Positions 1 through 8,119 of a stretch of 64,000 bases of DNA are shown here, piece after piece. The stretch lies in the NCBI RefSeq assembly GCF_013149275.1, contig NZ_JABGNA010000009.1, positions 162,753 to 226,752 of the forward strand. The letters run 5' to 3'. This stretch comes from Mucilaginibacter sp. SG564 (GTDB lineage: Bacteria > Bacteroidota > Bacteroidia > Sphingobacteriales > Sphingobacteriaceae). Both the position numbers and the translations under genes were made by a program. How positions within the stretch are numbered: the first letter of the stretch is position 1; every line of letters begins with the position of its first letter. The notes under the pieces were generated by a model. That model saw only the letters and a list, made by a program, of their open reading frames with translations, was not told the DNA's origin and searched no databases.

Positions 1-516
1 CAGATTTCCGGCGCCTACTTTCACATAGTTATTCAGCAAAACGGAATCCTGTTCGGCTGGCCTTTTCATGGCCTCCAACTGCCTGATCTCGGAGTTTTGC
101 TCTTGCCGTTTATCCAGCGGAGTATATACCAGTGGCGCTTTAAACGGTACTTTATCTTCCAGGTCGGGATTGCGGCGTATTTTCACCGCATCGGCCAGTA
201 CCGGTTTGTAAGCGGTAGTTACTACAATCTCTTCAGAAAGGCTGCCACCGTTATCGGCATTAGTACCATTGCCACCTTTTTTGGTAGTATCAGCGGCTGA
301 TTTTGCAGCGGCATCACCCAAATTTTTTGATGATGCTGATTTTTTAGGTGCGGTAGTTTTAGTCGCAGGCTTTTTAGCTGCCGGTTTTGCCGGTGCTTTT
401 TTCGCAGCGGTTTTTGTTGTAGCCTTTTTGGCCTGTTTCTTTGTTTGCGCTTGTGCAGGGACAAAGTATAATGCTATTATTAAGGTAAGCAGCGTATAGA
501 TATATTTTAATTTCAT
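1..516 (-). CDS. TonB-dependent-receptor-like outer membrane protein, 5' part only
   Basis: Only the first 172 codons lie in the window; the frame is open to base 1, so the gene continues outside. The start at 516 gives a clean signal peptide (MKLKYIYTLL..., cleavage after AQA near residue 22). A Lys/Ala/Pro-rich linker follows (about residues 23-55), then EEIVVTTAYKPVLADAVKI and a charged stretch that precedes the missing barrel. An in-frame ATG at 546, four bases after the stop of the TPR gene, is an alternative start. In Bacteroidota, receptor-like barrels of this type are commonly encoded right after a large TPR protein; I infer the same pairing here. The substrate cannot be told. Confidence 0.75.
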   Translation of the reverse strand, partial: MKLKYIYTLLTLIIALYFVPAQAQTKKQAKKATTKTAAKKAPAKPAAKKPATKTTAPKKSASSKNLGDAAAKSAADTTKKGGNGTNADNGGSLSEEIVVTTAYKPVLADAVKIRRNPDLEDKVPFKAPLVYTPLDKRQEQNSEIRQLEAMKRPAEQDSVLLNNYVKVGAGNL

Positions 517-550
517 TGCTTGTCTTTTTATATTATTCTTTGCCATCCTG

Positions 551-3500
551 TTAATTTTGACCGGTTTTGGTAGTATCGGCCGGGGCCGGTTTATTATCAT
601 CACTTGTATCGGTTACCGGGGTCTCTATTTTTACAGGTTTACCCGTCAGCACACCCAGCTTTTGCTTAGCTGTTGGTAGCACATCGTCGTTACCTTTATA
701 ATTTTCAATAATACTTTGCAGTGTAGCTTTGGCCTGGAAGTTATCTTTCAGCTTCACATAGTTATCGGCCAGCAAAATATAGGTTTTGGCTACCCAGTAA
801 TCATAGTTCGGCATTTCTTTAGCCAGGTCGAAACACATTTTTTGTGAAGTTTTGTACCTGCCTTTTAAGTACTCTACATTGGCAATGTTGTATTTAGCTT
901 CGGCTGCTGCTACGGTTTTGGTATTGGCTACAGTATAGTCAAACTCTTTTACCGCGGCAGTGGTATCACCTTTCAGCAGGTAGGCTTCGCCGGCGTATAA
1001 ACCGGTACGGAATTTATCTTCCTGAGCGGCTTTGTCGTTACCTCTAATCTGTTTCACGTAGTTCAACACGTCATCGGGCATATTCATTTGAGCGTAGCAT
1101 AGCATCAGGTTATTGATGGCGAAGGAATAATCCTCTTTAAACTCGGCATTGGTTTCCAGTTTTTTCAGGAACACAATGGCTTCGTTATATTTTTTTTGTG
1201 AGATATACAGCTTGGCCATGCTGATGAGTGATTTCTCGGTATAGGCGCTTGTCCAATCGTTCAGGATCACGTTATAATCAACTACGGCTTCCTGGGTGCG
1301 GTTCAGGTTAACTAAACTTTGCGCACGTATAAAGCGGGCCTGTTTTTCGTAGATCTGTTTGCTCGGGAATTTATCCAGGTAGGCGTTAACCGCGCCTACG
1401 GCTCCCTGCCAGTCGCCTTTTAAATAAAGGTTGTTGGCGGCCGTGATCATAATATCTTCCTGTTGGGAGGTGGTATAGTTACCGATAGATGTTGTACCTG
1501 CATAGTTGATAAACGTTTGGGCATCGCCTTTATCGGTGTATATTTTTTCAATTTGTTTAAGCGATTGTTTGGCCTCATCTGTTGAGGAGTAATCGGCAAC
1601 CACTTTTTTAAATGATTCAACAGCCAGATCGTCGTGACCGGCGTTGTAATCAATAAGGCCTATGGTGGTAAGCGCGCGCGGTACATAACTGCTATGCGGA
1701 TACTTCTGGATCATGGCATTCAGATCGCTTTTGGCGCGTTCGCCATCATTTTTAAGGAAATAGGTATAAGCTATTTCGAAAGAGGCGTCATCAGCATAAT
1801 CCGAATTCGGGAAAGTGCTCAATACGTCGTTCAGCGTGCTGATTTTGGTGTCCAGTGAACCTTGTAAGCCCTGTATCATACCGCGTTGAAACAAGGCGTA
1901 GTCTTCGCCCTGGTTGTGCATGGCTATGATGCGGTTGTAATAATCTAAAGCGGTGCCATAGCTTTTCAATACAAAATAGCTATCACCCAGGCGGGTTATC
2001 GCGTCGTTTTCGGTGTTTTTATCTTTTACATCGCCACGCAGGAATTTTTCGAAATAGTTGGCGGCTTTTTTATATTGCTCGCCGTAAAAGGCAGCATAAG
2101 CCAAGGCGTAATTGGCGTAATTGCCCAGGTCGGTCTCTTTTGCTTCGGGCATGCTTAAAAACGCCTCGAAGTTTTCAACCGATTCTCCATATTTACGTAC
2201 CTCGTACATCGCCTCGGCCATCCAGTAAGTGGTTAAAGCCTTAGTTTTTGGATCGACCGGATTTTTTAACGACCGCAGGAAAATACCAATGGCATTTTCA
2301 AAAGCACGCTCATTATAAAACTCCAGACCGCGATAGTAGGTAACTTTTTGATAAGCTATCTGCGCGCTTTCCGATTTGTTAGGTATCGGTTCCAGTATCT
2401 CTACCGCTTCTTTGTAGTTGCGGGAGTTCAATAGTTCTTCACCAAGCAACACTTTTACTTCATCGTTACGGCGAGAGCGGGGATAATTTTTGAGGTATAA
2501 ACGGGTAGCTGCCAGCGCTTCTGTATTGAAATCGAGCTCGTAAGATAATTTGGCGTACTCGTACAAGGCATCTTCCTGTAATTGCTTGTCGTAAGTCAGT
2601 TTAGAAGCAGCCAGAAACGCGTTACGGGCGCTTTGTTTGTTGTTCATTTTCAGGAAAACATCACCGAGGGTATAGTTACCACTTTGGCTGTACACATCGC
2701 CCTGTTCAATCAGGCGTTCCAGTTCGGTTGCCGATTTGGCGTAGTTGCCTACCTTGTAATAGGTGTAGCCAATCTGGTAGCTGTCCTGCGTGTTTTGTGT
2801 TTTACCCTGGTCGCCGCTCTGGAAACGGTCGTAATATTTAACAGCGTTATCATAATCGGCTTTAGCGAAGTATGAGGCGGCAATAATACGCAGCATTTCG
2901 GTTTCGTGCTCCTGGCGGGTACTGTTTACAATAGGCACAGCGTAGCTGATCACATCATCATACCGTTTATCTAAAAAGTAGACTGCCGATATGTAGTATG
3001 GATAGCTCCGTTCGTACTTTTTGGAGTTTTTAAGCTTTTCGAAATTGGCCAGGGCCAGGTGATAATCTTTGTTCAGATAAGCTATATACGCAAAGTAGTA
3101 CGTAGCATCTTCAGTAAATTCAGACCTTTTATTTTTTACTTCGGCAAAAAGTAGCTGAGCGTTCTTGTAATCTTTAAGAGAGAAGTAAGCGTAACCCTTA
3201 CGGAATTTGTACTCAGTATTATCATGGCCGTTCAGTTCGCTGGCTTCTACTTTGTCAAACCAACGGATAGCATCTTCATATTTACCTTGTTTAAAATACG
3301 ATTTACCTATCTGGAAATAAGCCAGCTTGGTTAAGGGGTTTTCGGGATGTTCCTTTATAAAACGCAGGAACATACTTTCGGCATCATCGTTACCCAAATT
3401 GAGGGCGCAAAAAGCCTCGTAGTATTGGCTGTTTTCTTTTACCAGCGAGAGCTCCGATTCAAACTGGGGCTGGGTGGCTGTTTTAAGGCGTGTTGCTTCA

Positions 3501-3673
3501 ACAGAGCGGAATTGCTCGGCAGCGGAGGCAAATTTACCCTTGTCCATCAGATCCATAGCGGTATGATAAGTGCGGTAAACCTGGAAGGATGGATTTTGCT
3601 GCGCGCTGGCTGTTGAAACAATAAATACGGGGATTAACAGGGAAATGTATTTTATTTTGATCATAAAGCGCAT
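551..3673 (-). CDS. Large secreted tetratricopeptide repeat protein
   Basis: The 1040-residue product has a signal peptide (core ISLLIPVFIVSTASAQ, near residue 25) and then TPR-type helical repeats over almost its whole length, recognisable by recurring G-x-Y-x-x-A and A-x-Y-x-x-G patterns such as GKYEDAIRWFDKVEAS and GNYAKSATELERLIEQ. The C-terminus is a short Pro/Thr/Asp-rich tail. A second in-frame ATG at 3664 would also fit the signal peptide. It is followed 4 to 34 bases later by the receptor-like gene, suggesting an operon and a periplasmic scaffold or adaptor role for the barrel protein. No catalytic motif is visible. Confidence 0.9.
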   Translation of the reverse strand: MRFMIKIKYISLLIPVFIVSTASAQQNPSFQVYRTYHTAMDLMDKGKFASAAEQFRSVEATRLKTATQPQFESELSLVKENSQYYEAFCALNLGNDDAESMFLRFIKEHPENPLTKLAYFQIGKSYFKQGKYEDAIRWFDKVEASELNGHDNTEYKFRKGYAYFSLKDYKNAQLLFAEVKNKRSEFTEDATYYFAYIAYLNKDYHLALANFEKLKNSKKYERSYPYYISAVYFLDKRYDDVISYAVPIVNSTRQEHETEMLRIIAASYFAKADYDNAVKYYDRFQSGDQGKTQNTQDSYQIGYTYYKVGNYAKSATELERLIEQGDVYSQSGNYTLGDVFLKMNNKQSARNAFLAASKLTYDKQLQEDALYEYAKLSYELDFNTEALAATRLYLKNYPRSRRNDEVKVLLGEELLNSRNYKEAVEILEPIPNKSESAQIAYQKVTYYRGLEFYNERAFENAIGIFLRSLKNPVDPKTKALTTYWMAEAMYEVRKYGESVENFEAFLSMPEAKETDLGNYANYALAYAAFYGEQYKKAANYFEKFLRGDVKDKNTENDAITRLGDSYFVLKSYGTALDYYNRIIAMHNQGEDYALFQRGMIQGLQGSLDTKISTLNDVLSTFPNSDYADDASFEIAYTYFLKNDGERAKSDLNAMIQKYPHSSYVPRALTTIGLIDYNAGHDDLAVESFKKVVADYSSTDEAKQSLKQIEKIYTDKGDAQTFINYAGTTSIGNYTTSQQEDIMITAANNLYLKGDWQGAVGAVNAYLDKFPSKQIYEKQARFIRAQSLVNLNRTQEAVVDYNVILNDWTSAYTEKSLISMAKLYISQKKYNEAIVFLKKLETNAEFKEDYSFAINNLMLCYAQMNMPDDVLNYVKQIRGNDKAAQEDKFRTGLYAGEAYLLKGDTTAAVKEFDYTVANTKTVAAAEAKYNIANVEYLKGRYKTSQKMCFDLAKEMPNYDYWVAKTYILLADNYVKLKDNFQAKATLQSIIENYKGNDDVLPTAKQKLGVLTGKPVKIETPVTDTSDDNKPAPADTTKTGQN

Positions 3674-3897
3674 ACTAACGATGGTGCTAAATTAGCGAAA
3701 CGAAAAAGAGCTATTAACATAAGTAATTAACAAATGTGGATAACACTTTTAATTGAACGAAGGTAATACTTAAGATGATATGTGTGTGGAAAACTTTAAA
3801 ATTGTTGAACAAAAGCCATGGTACTGGCATCGATGGCCAAAGGTAATCAAATAGAGCATCCGGAGGCAATTTATTTTTAAATTATGCATTATATAGT

Positions 3898-5037
3898 ATG
3901 AACCGTGATAACCCGATGCGCTTATTAATTCACCGCGTTTTTTTTAGCATGGCTATGTACCGGTTTGTCATATTATTATTATGTATATGCCTGTTTGTAC
4001 CACGGGTTTTATGGGCCCAGAAAATAGTAGGCCCAATAGTTTTTTTAAAAAACGAACAGTTACCGGTAACGGCAAAGGAGTTTTATGTGGTCGGAGTAGT
4101 TGACGACAGGGTTGACCGGAACGCGGTAGCCTGGCTATGGTCAACCGGTCCGGGTATCCCTGCAAAATATACTATCGATCTTAAAGGAGGAACCATAGCC
4201 GCTATCAAACAGTTTGTAAATGCCGCTTTGCCGCCTAATAAGATATTAAGACCAGTCATCATCCATATCCAAAAATTCAGATTAGATGAAACACCCTTAT
4301 CTTTGGATCATGTGGAGGGCAAGCTAAAAGTATCGCTGTCATTCTACCTGCAAAAGGGTGATCAAAGTATCCGGCTTTCTGACTATAATGGCAGCGCGGG
4401 CTATAACCGGCATGTTAACCAGCAGATAGATATAGAGCCGGTGTTTCGCCATGCACTGGAGTATGGCCTTACTTATTTTAATACCTGGATAAACAGCGAA
4501 GCATCAACCAATATTAAACTGGCGAGGGCGGTAAAGATCTCCTTTACCGATTATACCGAACAGCCCGAAGGTGATACTGTTTACTATTCATTTAAAAGAC
4601 CCTTAACCTGGGACGACTTTAAGGCCAAGCCACTAAATAGCAAGTTTGGAGCAGAGATTTTACCAAGTATTGGTTACAGTGAGGATGTAGATGTAAGCAA
4701 GGGTATTGTAAATGTGCACCTGAGCACCAAGGCTTTTGTGCCCAAAAGCGCCAGTTGGGTAAAAACTGATAGTAAAAATGCCTATAGCCTAAACCACGAA
4801 CAGCGGCATTTTGATATTGTTAAAATAATAGTGGAACGGTTTAAACAAAAGTTGAGAGCCGAAAAGTATACTGTTGATAATTACGACGGCCCTATTAATG
4901 TACAATACCTGGAATCGTTTCATGAAATGAATGTAATGCAGGATCAGTATGATACAGAAACTGCTCACGGCATGAATATAGCCGCCCAGGAAGAATGGAA
5001 TGAAAAGATAGATAAGGAATTGCGGAGTTTTAGGTAG
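3898..5037 (+). CDS. Secreted putative zinc protease (DUF922-like)
   Basis: The protein has an N-terminal hydrophobic signal sequence; in-frame Met codons at 3898, 3916, 3949 and 3955 are all possible starts, and 3955 (MYRFVILLLCICLFVP) gives the most typical signal peptide. The C-terminal part carries the hallmarks of DUF922-type putative metalloproteases: the lead-in RPLTWDDFKAKP (about 234-245) and an HEQRH motif (H300, E301, H304, numbering from 3898), an HExxH zinc site. The N-terminal half (about 41-225) is not recognised. It stands alone between the TPR gene (divergent) and the GbsR gene. Protease activity is inferred from the motif only. Confidence 0.8.
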   Translation: MNRDNPMRLLIHRVFFSMAMYRFVILLLCICLFVPRVLWAQKIVGPIVFLKNEQLPVTAKEFYVVGVVDDRVDRNAVAWLWSTGPGIPAKYTIDLKGGTIAAIKQFVNAALPPNKILRPVIIHIQKFRLDETPLSLDHVEGKLKVSLSFYLQKGDQSIRLSDYNGSAGYNRHVNQQIDIEPVFRHALEYGLTYFNTWINSEASTNIKLARAVKISFTDYTEQPEGDTVYYSFKRPLTWDDFKAKPLNSKFGAEILPSIGYSEDVDVSKGIVNVHLSTKAFVPKSASWVKTDSKNAYSLNHEQRHFDIVKIIVERFKQKLRAEKYTVDNYDGPINVQYLESFHEMNVMQDQYDTETAHGMNIAAQEEWNEKIDKELRSFR

Positions 5038-5086
5038 TGATGAGCGGTTGGGGAAATGGGGAAACAAGATAATGAAAAATCCTGTA

Positions 5087-5107
5087 AATCAAGGTTCAGA
5101 CAAAAAA
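5087..5107 (+). repeat. Intergenic repeat, TCAGACAAAAA family, copy 1
   Basis: The 21 bases at 5087-5107 (core AAGGTTCAGACAAAAAA) are identical to 28380-28400, and a diverged copy ends at 60095 (core CTGATTCAGACAAAAAC). All are preceded by AT-rich runs of AAATCCTG/AATTCTG. Function unknown. Confidence 0.85.
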
Positions 5108-5156
5108 CCGAAATATAGCATCCGAAATTCCAAATTAAAAATATCTTTCATTTATT

Positions 5157-5186
5157 TTTGAAAGTTTAAAAAGTTATCTATATTTG
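5157..5186 (+). promoter_or_regulatory. Bacteroidota-type promoter of the GbsR gene
   Basis: TTTG (5157-5160), an 18-base spacer and TATATTTG (5179-5186) match the -33/-7 pattern TTTG-N19-TAnnTTTG of the Bacteroidota primary sigma factor. The ATG at 5190 lies only 3 bases after the -7 box, so the transcript would have almost no leader. Confidence 0.7.
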
Positions 5187-5189
5187 TAT

Positions 5190-5696
5190 ATGGAACTGGC
5201 AGAGGCAAAGCTAAAATTTATTGAAGCCTGGGGTAAGCTGGGGTCGGAGTGGGGGATTAACCGCACCATGGCTCAGGTACATGCCTTGTTGCTGATCTCG
5301 CCGGAGGCCTTAACCACCGAAGATGTAATGGCCGAGTTGAGCATATCGCGGGGTAACGCCAATATGACCCTGCGTGATCTGATTGGTTGGGGACTAATTG
5401 AAAAACAGCATAAAACCGGCGAGCGTAAAGAATACTTTTATGCCGAAAAGGATACCTGGGTAATAGCCAGACGGGTAGCCGAAGAGCGTAAAAAACGCGA
5501 ACTCGACCCGGTGATCAAGATACTGGGCCAGTTAACAGAGGTAAAGGGGGATAAAAAGGATCCGGCTTTTAAAGCATTCCATTCATCAGTAACAGACATT
5601 AGCAGGCTGGCCAACAATGTGAACAAAACATTGGATACCATGCTCAAGGCCGAAGAGAGCTGGTTTTTTGGTTCGATATTTAAAATATTCAAGTAA
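5190..5696 (+). CDS. GbsR/MarR-family transcriptional regulator
   Basis: This 168-residue winged-helix regulator has the GbsR-type N-terminus (ELAEAKLKFIEAWGKLGSEW), a helix-turn-helix region around residues 38-80 (LTTEDVMAELSISRGNANMT) and a wing ending in GERKEYFYAEKD. The C-terminus is helical, probably for dimerisation. I chose ATG 5190; a TTG two codons upstream falls inside the -7 box. A small membrane-protein gene follows 72 bases downstream in the same direction, so the two are likely cotranscribed and the membrane protein may be its target. The ligand is unknown. Confidence 0.9.
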   Translation: MELAEAKLKFIEAWGKLGSEWGINRTMAQVHALLLISPEALTTEDVMAELSISRGNANMTLRDLIGWGLIEKQHKTGERKEYFYAEKDTWVIARRVAEERKKRELDPVIKILGQLTEVKGDKKDPAFKAFHSSVTDISRLANNVNKTLDTMLKAEESWFFGSIFKIFK

Positions 5697-5768
5697 TATA
5701 TTTTTTGCAAATAAATTTCAATTTTTACTGAAAATTCAATAATTAATAACATATAAATAATCACAATC

Positions 5769-6140
5769 ATGAACTACTTTATTTTAACTTATGTTGTTTA
5801 CCTGTTGGTAAGCATAGCATTAACCGTATGGGTGGCTAAAGTGCTGTTTAAAAACGGTCGTATATTTTTGGTAGATATTTTTCATGGCAATAATGAACTG
5901 GCCGATTCTGTGAACAAGTTGCTGGTAGTAGGGTTTTACCTGGTTAATATAGGCTATATGAGTCTGGCCCTCAAGGAAACGGGTAATATACCCAGCGCGC
6001 AGGTAGTAGTTGAGGTTTTAAGCTACAAAGTAGGGTGGATTATCTTGATATTGGGCGGAATGCATTTTATGAACCTGATTGTATTTTTCAAATTACGCAA
6101 CCGGGCAAAAAGAGAAAGAGCATTTAACATTAATGTCTGA
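5769..6140 (+). CDS. Small integral membrane protein downstream of GbsR regulator
   Basis: The 123-residue product has an N-terminal transmembrane segment (about 4-26), two further ones (about 50-68 and 88-107), and a basic tail (RNRAKRERAFNINV). No catalytic residues or family signature are recognised. It follows the GbsR-type regulator by 72 bases and is closed by a strong bidirectional terminator. Function unknown; a transport or envelope-stress role under the regulator is only a guess. Confidence 0.8.
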   Translation: MNYFILTYVVYLLVSIALTVWVAKVLFKNGRIFLVDIFHGNNELADSVNKLLVVGFYLVNIGYMSLALKETGNIPSAQVVVEVLSYKVGWIILILGGMHFMNLIVFFKLRNRAKRERAFNINV

Positions 6141-6157
6141 ATATGACGGGGATAAAA

Positions 6158-6191
6158 CAAAAGGGCCGCGCTAATTAGCGCGGCCCTTTTG
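6158..6191. terminator. Bidirectional intrinsic terminator
   Basis: A perfect 34-base palindrome (arms CAAAAGGGCCGCGCT, loop AATT) with A-tract and T-tract ends lies between two converging genes that stop at 6140 and 6201. Confidence 0.9.
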
Positions 6192-6200
6192 TTGCGTATT

Positions 6201-6569
6201 TTAAGCTGCATTATTTAATTGCCGGTTGATGCTACCAAGTAACACATCAATATCAAATGGTTTGGCAATAAAATCATCAGGAGCGCCGGTTTGGTTTAGT
6301 GCCCTGGAAACCTCATGACTTGCCGAAATGAGTATAACCGGTATATCATGTGTTTCAATGCTGGTTTTAACACTTTTACAAAGATCCCGGCCGTCCAAAT
6401 TACCCAACATAATGTCTAATAATATCAAATCGGGCTGACTTTCTTTTATTTTATCAAAAAGATAGTGCCCATCGGCAAGGGTTATTACTTCATAACCCGA
6501 ATCTTCCAATATGTATTGTAAAACCTCCAGTATATCACTGTCATCATCAACCGCTAATATCCGTCTCAT
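6201..6569 (-). CDS. Stand-alone receiver-domain response regulator (CheY-like) 1
   Basis: This 122-residue protein consists only of a receiver domain. Visible are the acidic pocket D8-D10, the phosphoacceptor D52 (LILLDIML), the switch serine S82 (VILISAS) and the conserved K103 (IAKPF). There is no output domain, so it must act through a partner protein or as a phosphate shuttle. It lies in a cluster with a second stand-alone receiver (7575-7931) and a histidine kinase (8120-9583), which is transcribed in the opposite direction. Confidence 0.95.
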   Translation of the reverse strand: MRRILAVDDDSDILEVLQYILEDSGYEVITLADGHYLFDKIKESQPDLILLDIMLGNLDGRDLCKSVKTSIETHDIPVILISASHEVSRALNQTGAPDDFIAKPFDIDVLLGSINRQLNNAA

Positions 6570-6787
6570 ATTTTATTCTTAAGTATCATCTACAAAATGC
6601 TTCCAGATAGTAAAAAGTAAGCTGTATGAGGTTTAGCAATTCTTGTACCAAAGTAATAGTTAAGTACTTAAAGTAAAGTTTAATATCGTCGCTGATACTT
6701 AATAATAAAGTGATTTTTTTTCGCTGAAGGTATTATGTAAAATACAAACTGGCTTTTAATGCCTGTTTAAATAAACACCCGTTATGC

Positions 6788-7012
6788 CTAGGCATGAGAT
6801 TTATCAACAAAAATATAAGACGCCTTTTTGCATTTGGCGCAGAAATACTTTCGTACAGGTAAAAAATATAATACTCTTTTTACAAACCAGCTTCTCTTTA
6901 ACTGGAAATGGAATGGCTCACCGCACTTGGAGCAGTGATACTTTCTTCTTTTCTGGGTGCTTGAATTTAGGTCGGTCACTATAAATAAAATAGTGTGCAA
7001 AATACAATACAT
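6788..7012 (-). CDS. Zinc-ribbon microprotein A
   Basis: The 74-residue product contains two CxxC pairs (CSKC and CAKC) separated by a basic/hydrophobic segment (RSWFVKRVLYFLPVRKYF), as expected for a small zinc ribbon. The neighbouring 63-residue gene at 7101-7292 encodes a clear paralogue with the same layout, which argues that both are real. No other in-frame ATG is present, so the hydrophobic N-terminus (MYCILHTILFIV) is kept, although it could be leader sequence. Binding of DNA, RNA or a protein is possible; function is unknown. Confidence 0.65.
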   Translation of the reverse strand: MYCILHTILFIVTDLNSSTQKRRKYHCSKCGEPFHFQLKRSWFVKRVLYFLPVRKYFCAKCKKASYIFVDKSHA

Positions 7013-7100
7013 CCTTCAAGAATGAGGGGCTATTTAATGTAAACTTACTATTAGGTATGTTTTAATTAATTTAAAAGGTAAAAAATATCGTTCAGATTAA

Positions 7101-7292
7101 TCATCCCAATATATAGCGCTTACGCTGGCATCTGTAACAGATATAACGTTTTAAAGGCAGGAAGAATAGCAAAGTTTTTACCAAATAGCTACGTGGTACG
7201 CGATCGTCAAGCTGATTTTTACACTTAGGGCATAAGGGTAATTTTTTACCTCGAGATTCGATAGATTCAGTTGAATTTACTGGAATAACCAT
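7101..7292 (-). CDS. Zinc-ribbon microprotein B, paralogue of A
   Basis: The 63-residue product has CPKC and CYRC pairs flanking RSYLVKTLLFFLPLKRYI, which aligns directly with RSWFVKRVLYFLPVRKYF of the gene at 6788-7012. The shared spacing and the conserved LxFLPxKRY core make a tandem duplication likely. The aromatic/basic region between the cysteine pairs could be a short amphipathic or membrane-touching helix. It lies between two stand-alone receiver genes. Function unknown. Confidence 0.7.
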   Translation of the reverse strand: MVIPVNSTESIESRGKKLPLCPKCKNQLDDRVPRSYLVKTLLFFLPLKRYICYRCQRKRYILG

Positions 7293-7574
7293 ATACGCTC
7301 CGGGGTTTACTGTATATCAATATCCTTAATACTGTTCTTAACAAATCTAATAATAATTGTGAATATTTTAACCCGAGTGCTTGATTATTAGTTAAATGTG
7401 ATTTTTATGACGGAATTTTAATAGAAGTGGTAAAAAATAGACGTTTTGAAGAACGTTTTTTATTTGTCTGTTAAATGGTCACCAACAGGAAGAGTGGGTT
7501 TAGCGGAAAATAGAATATCCTGGTGCAAGATAAAAACACAACATACAGCCAATAAGAGGGGGGATTTTAATGAC

Positions 7575-7931
7575 TTAAATTAAATTATTAACTTTTTCAA
7601 CGAGTTCAGAAAGATCAAACGGTTTGTTAATAACGCCGTCGCAACCGTAATTTAATAAATGATCATCGCCATTCAGATAGGCCGAAAAAATAATAACAGG
7701 TATGTTGCTGAATTTGCTGTGTAACTTGATGCTTCTGCAAATTTCGCCCCCGGTGGTACCCGAAACCCGATAGTCTAATATAACCAGGTCTGGGAGAAAC
7801 TGCTCCATTAGTGGTAATACATCAAGGCTGTTGGAAGTACTTTTTACCTCAAACTGTTCATAAGTAAGAGTTTCATGCACAATATCTAATATGTCCTGAT
7901 TGTCATCTAATACTAAAATACGTTTTGACAT
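7575..7931 (-). CDS. Stand-alone receiver-domain response regulator 2
   Basis: This 118-residue single receiver domain shows D9-D10 in the acidic pocket, phosphoacceptor D53 (VILDYRVSG), switch S83 (VIIFSAY) and K103 (INKPF). It has no output domain. Its gene starts 190 bases from, and points away from, the PAS histidine kinase gene at 8120, the most obvious phosphodonor. Its role, like that of the receiver at 6201-6569, must depend on protein contacts. Confidence 0.95.
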   Translation of the reverse strand: MSKRILVLDDNQDILDIVHETLTYEQFEVKSTSNSLDVLPLMEQFLPDLVILDYRVSGTTGGEICRSIKLHSKFSNIPVIIFSAYLNGDDHLLNYGCDGVINKPFDLSELVEKVNNLI

Positions 7932-8097
7932 AAAAAATATTCAATAGTGAAAAGGGTCGAAGGTAGTAAATAAGTAAAACTAATTAAAATAGCATAAAAA
8001 ATTATGGCTTGAGCAAAAAAAATTATCGGGTAAATAAAGTACAAACTTAACTATTTTTTATATTATTGAGTCACAAAAAATAGAGCCGTCCCACATA

Positions 8098-8105
8098 TAT
8101 TTTTG
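8098..8105 (+). promoter_or_regulatory. -7 box of the PAS histidine kinase gene
   Basis: TATTTTTG fits TAnnTTTG. It lies 14 bases before the TTG chosen as start codon; no good TTTG -33 element was found at the usual distance. Confidence 0.45.
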
Positions 8106-8119
8106 TTTTAATTAAAGTT

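Noticed and set aside
222..499. Two small frames at the left end on either strand
   Set aside because: They lie inside the Lys/Ala/Pro-rich region of the receptor gene that is open to the window edge in another frame with a good signal peptide.
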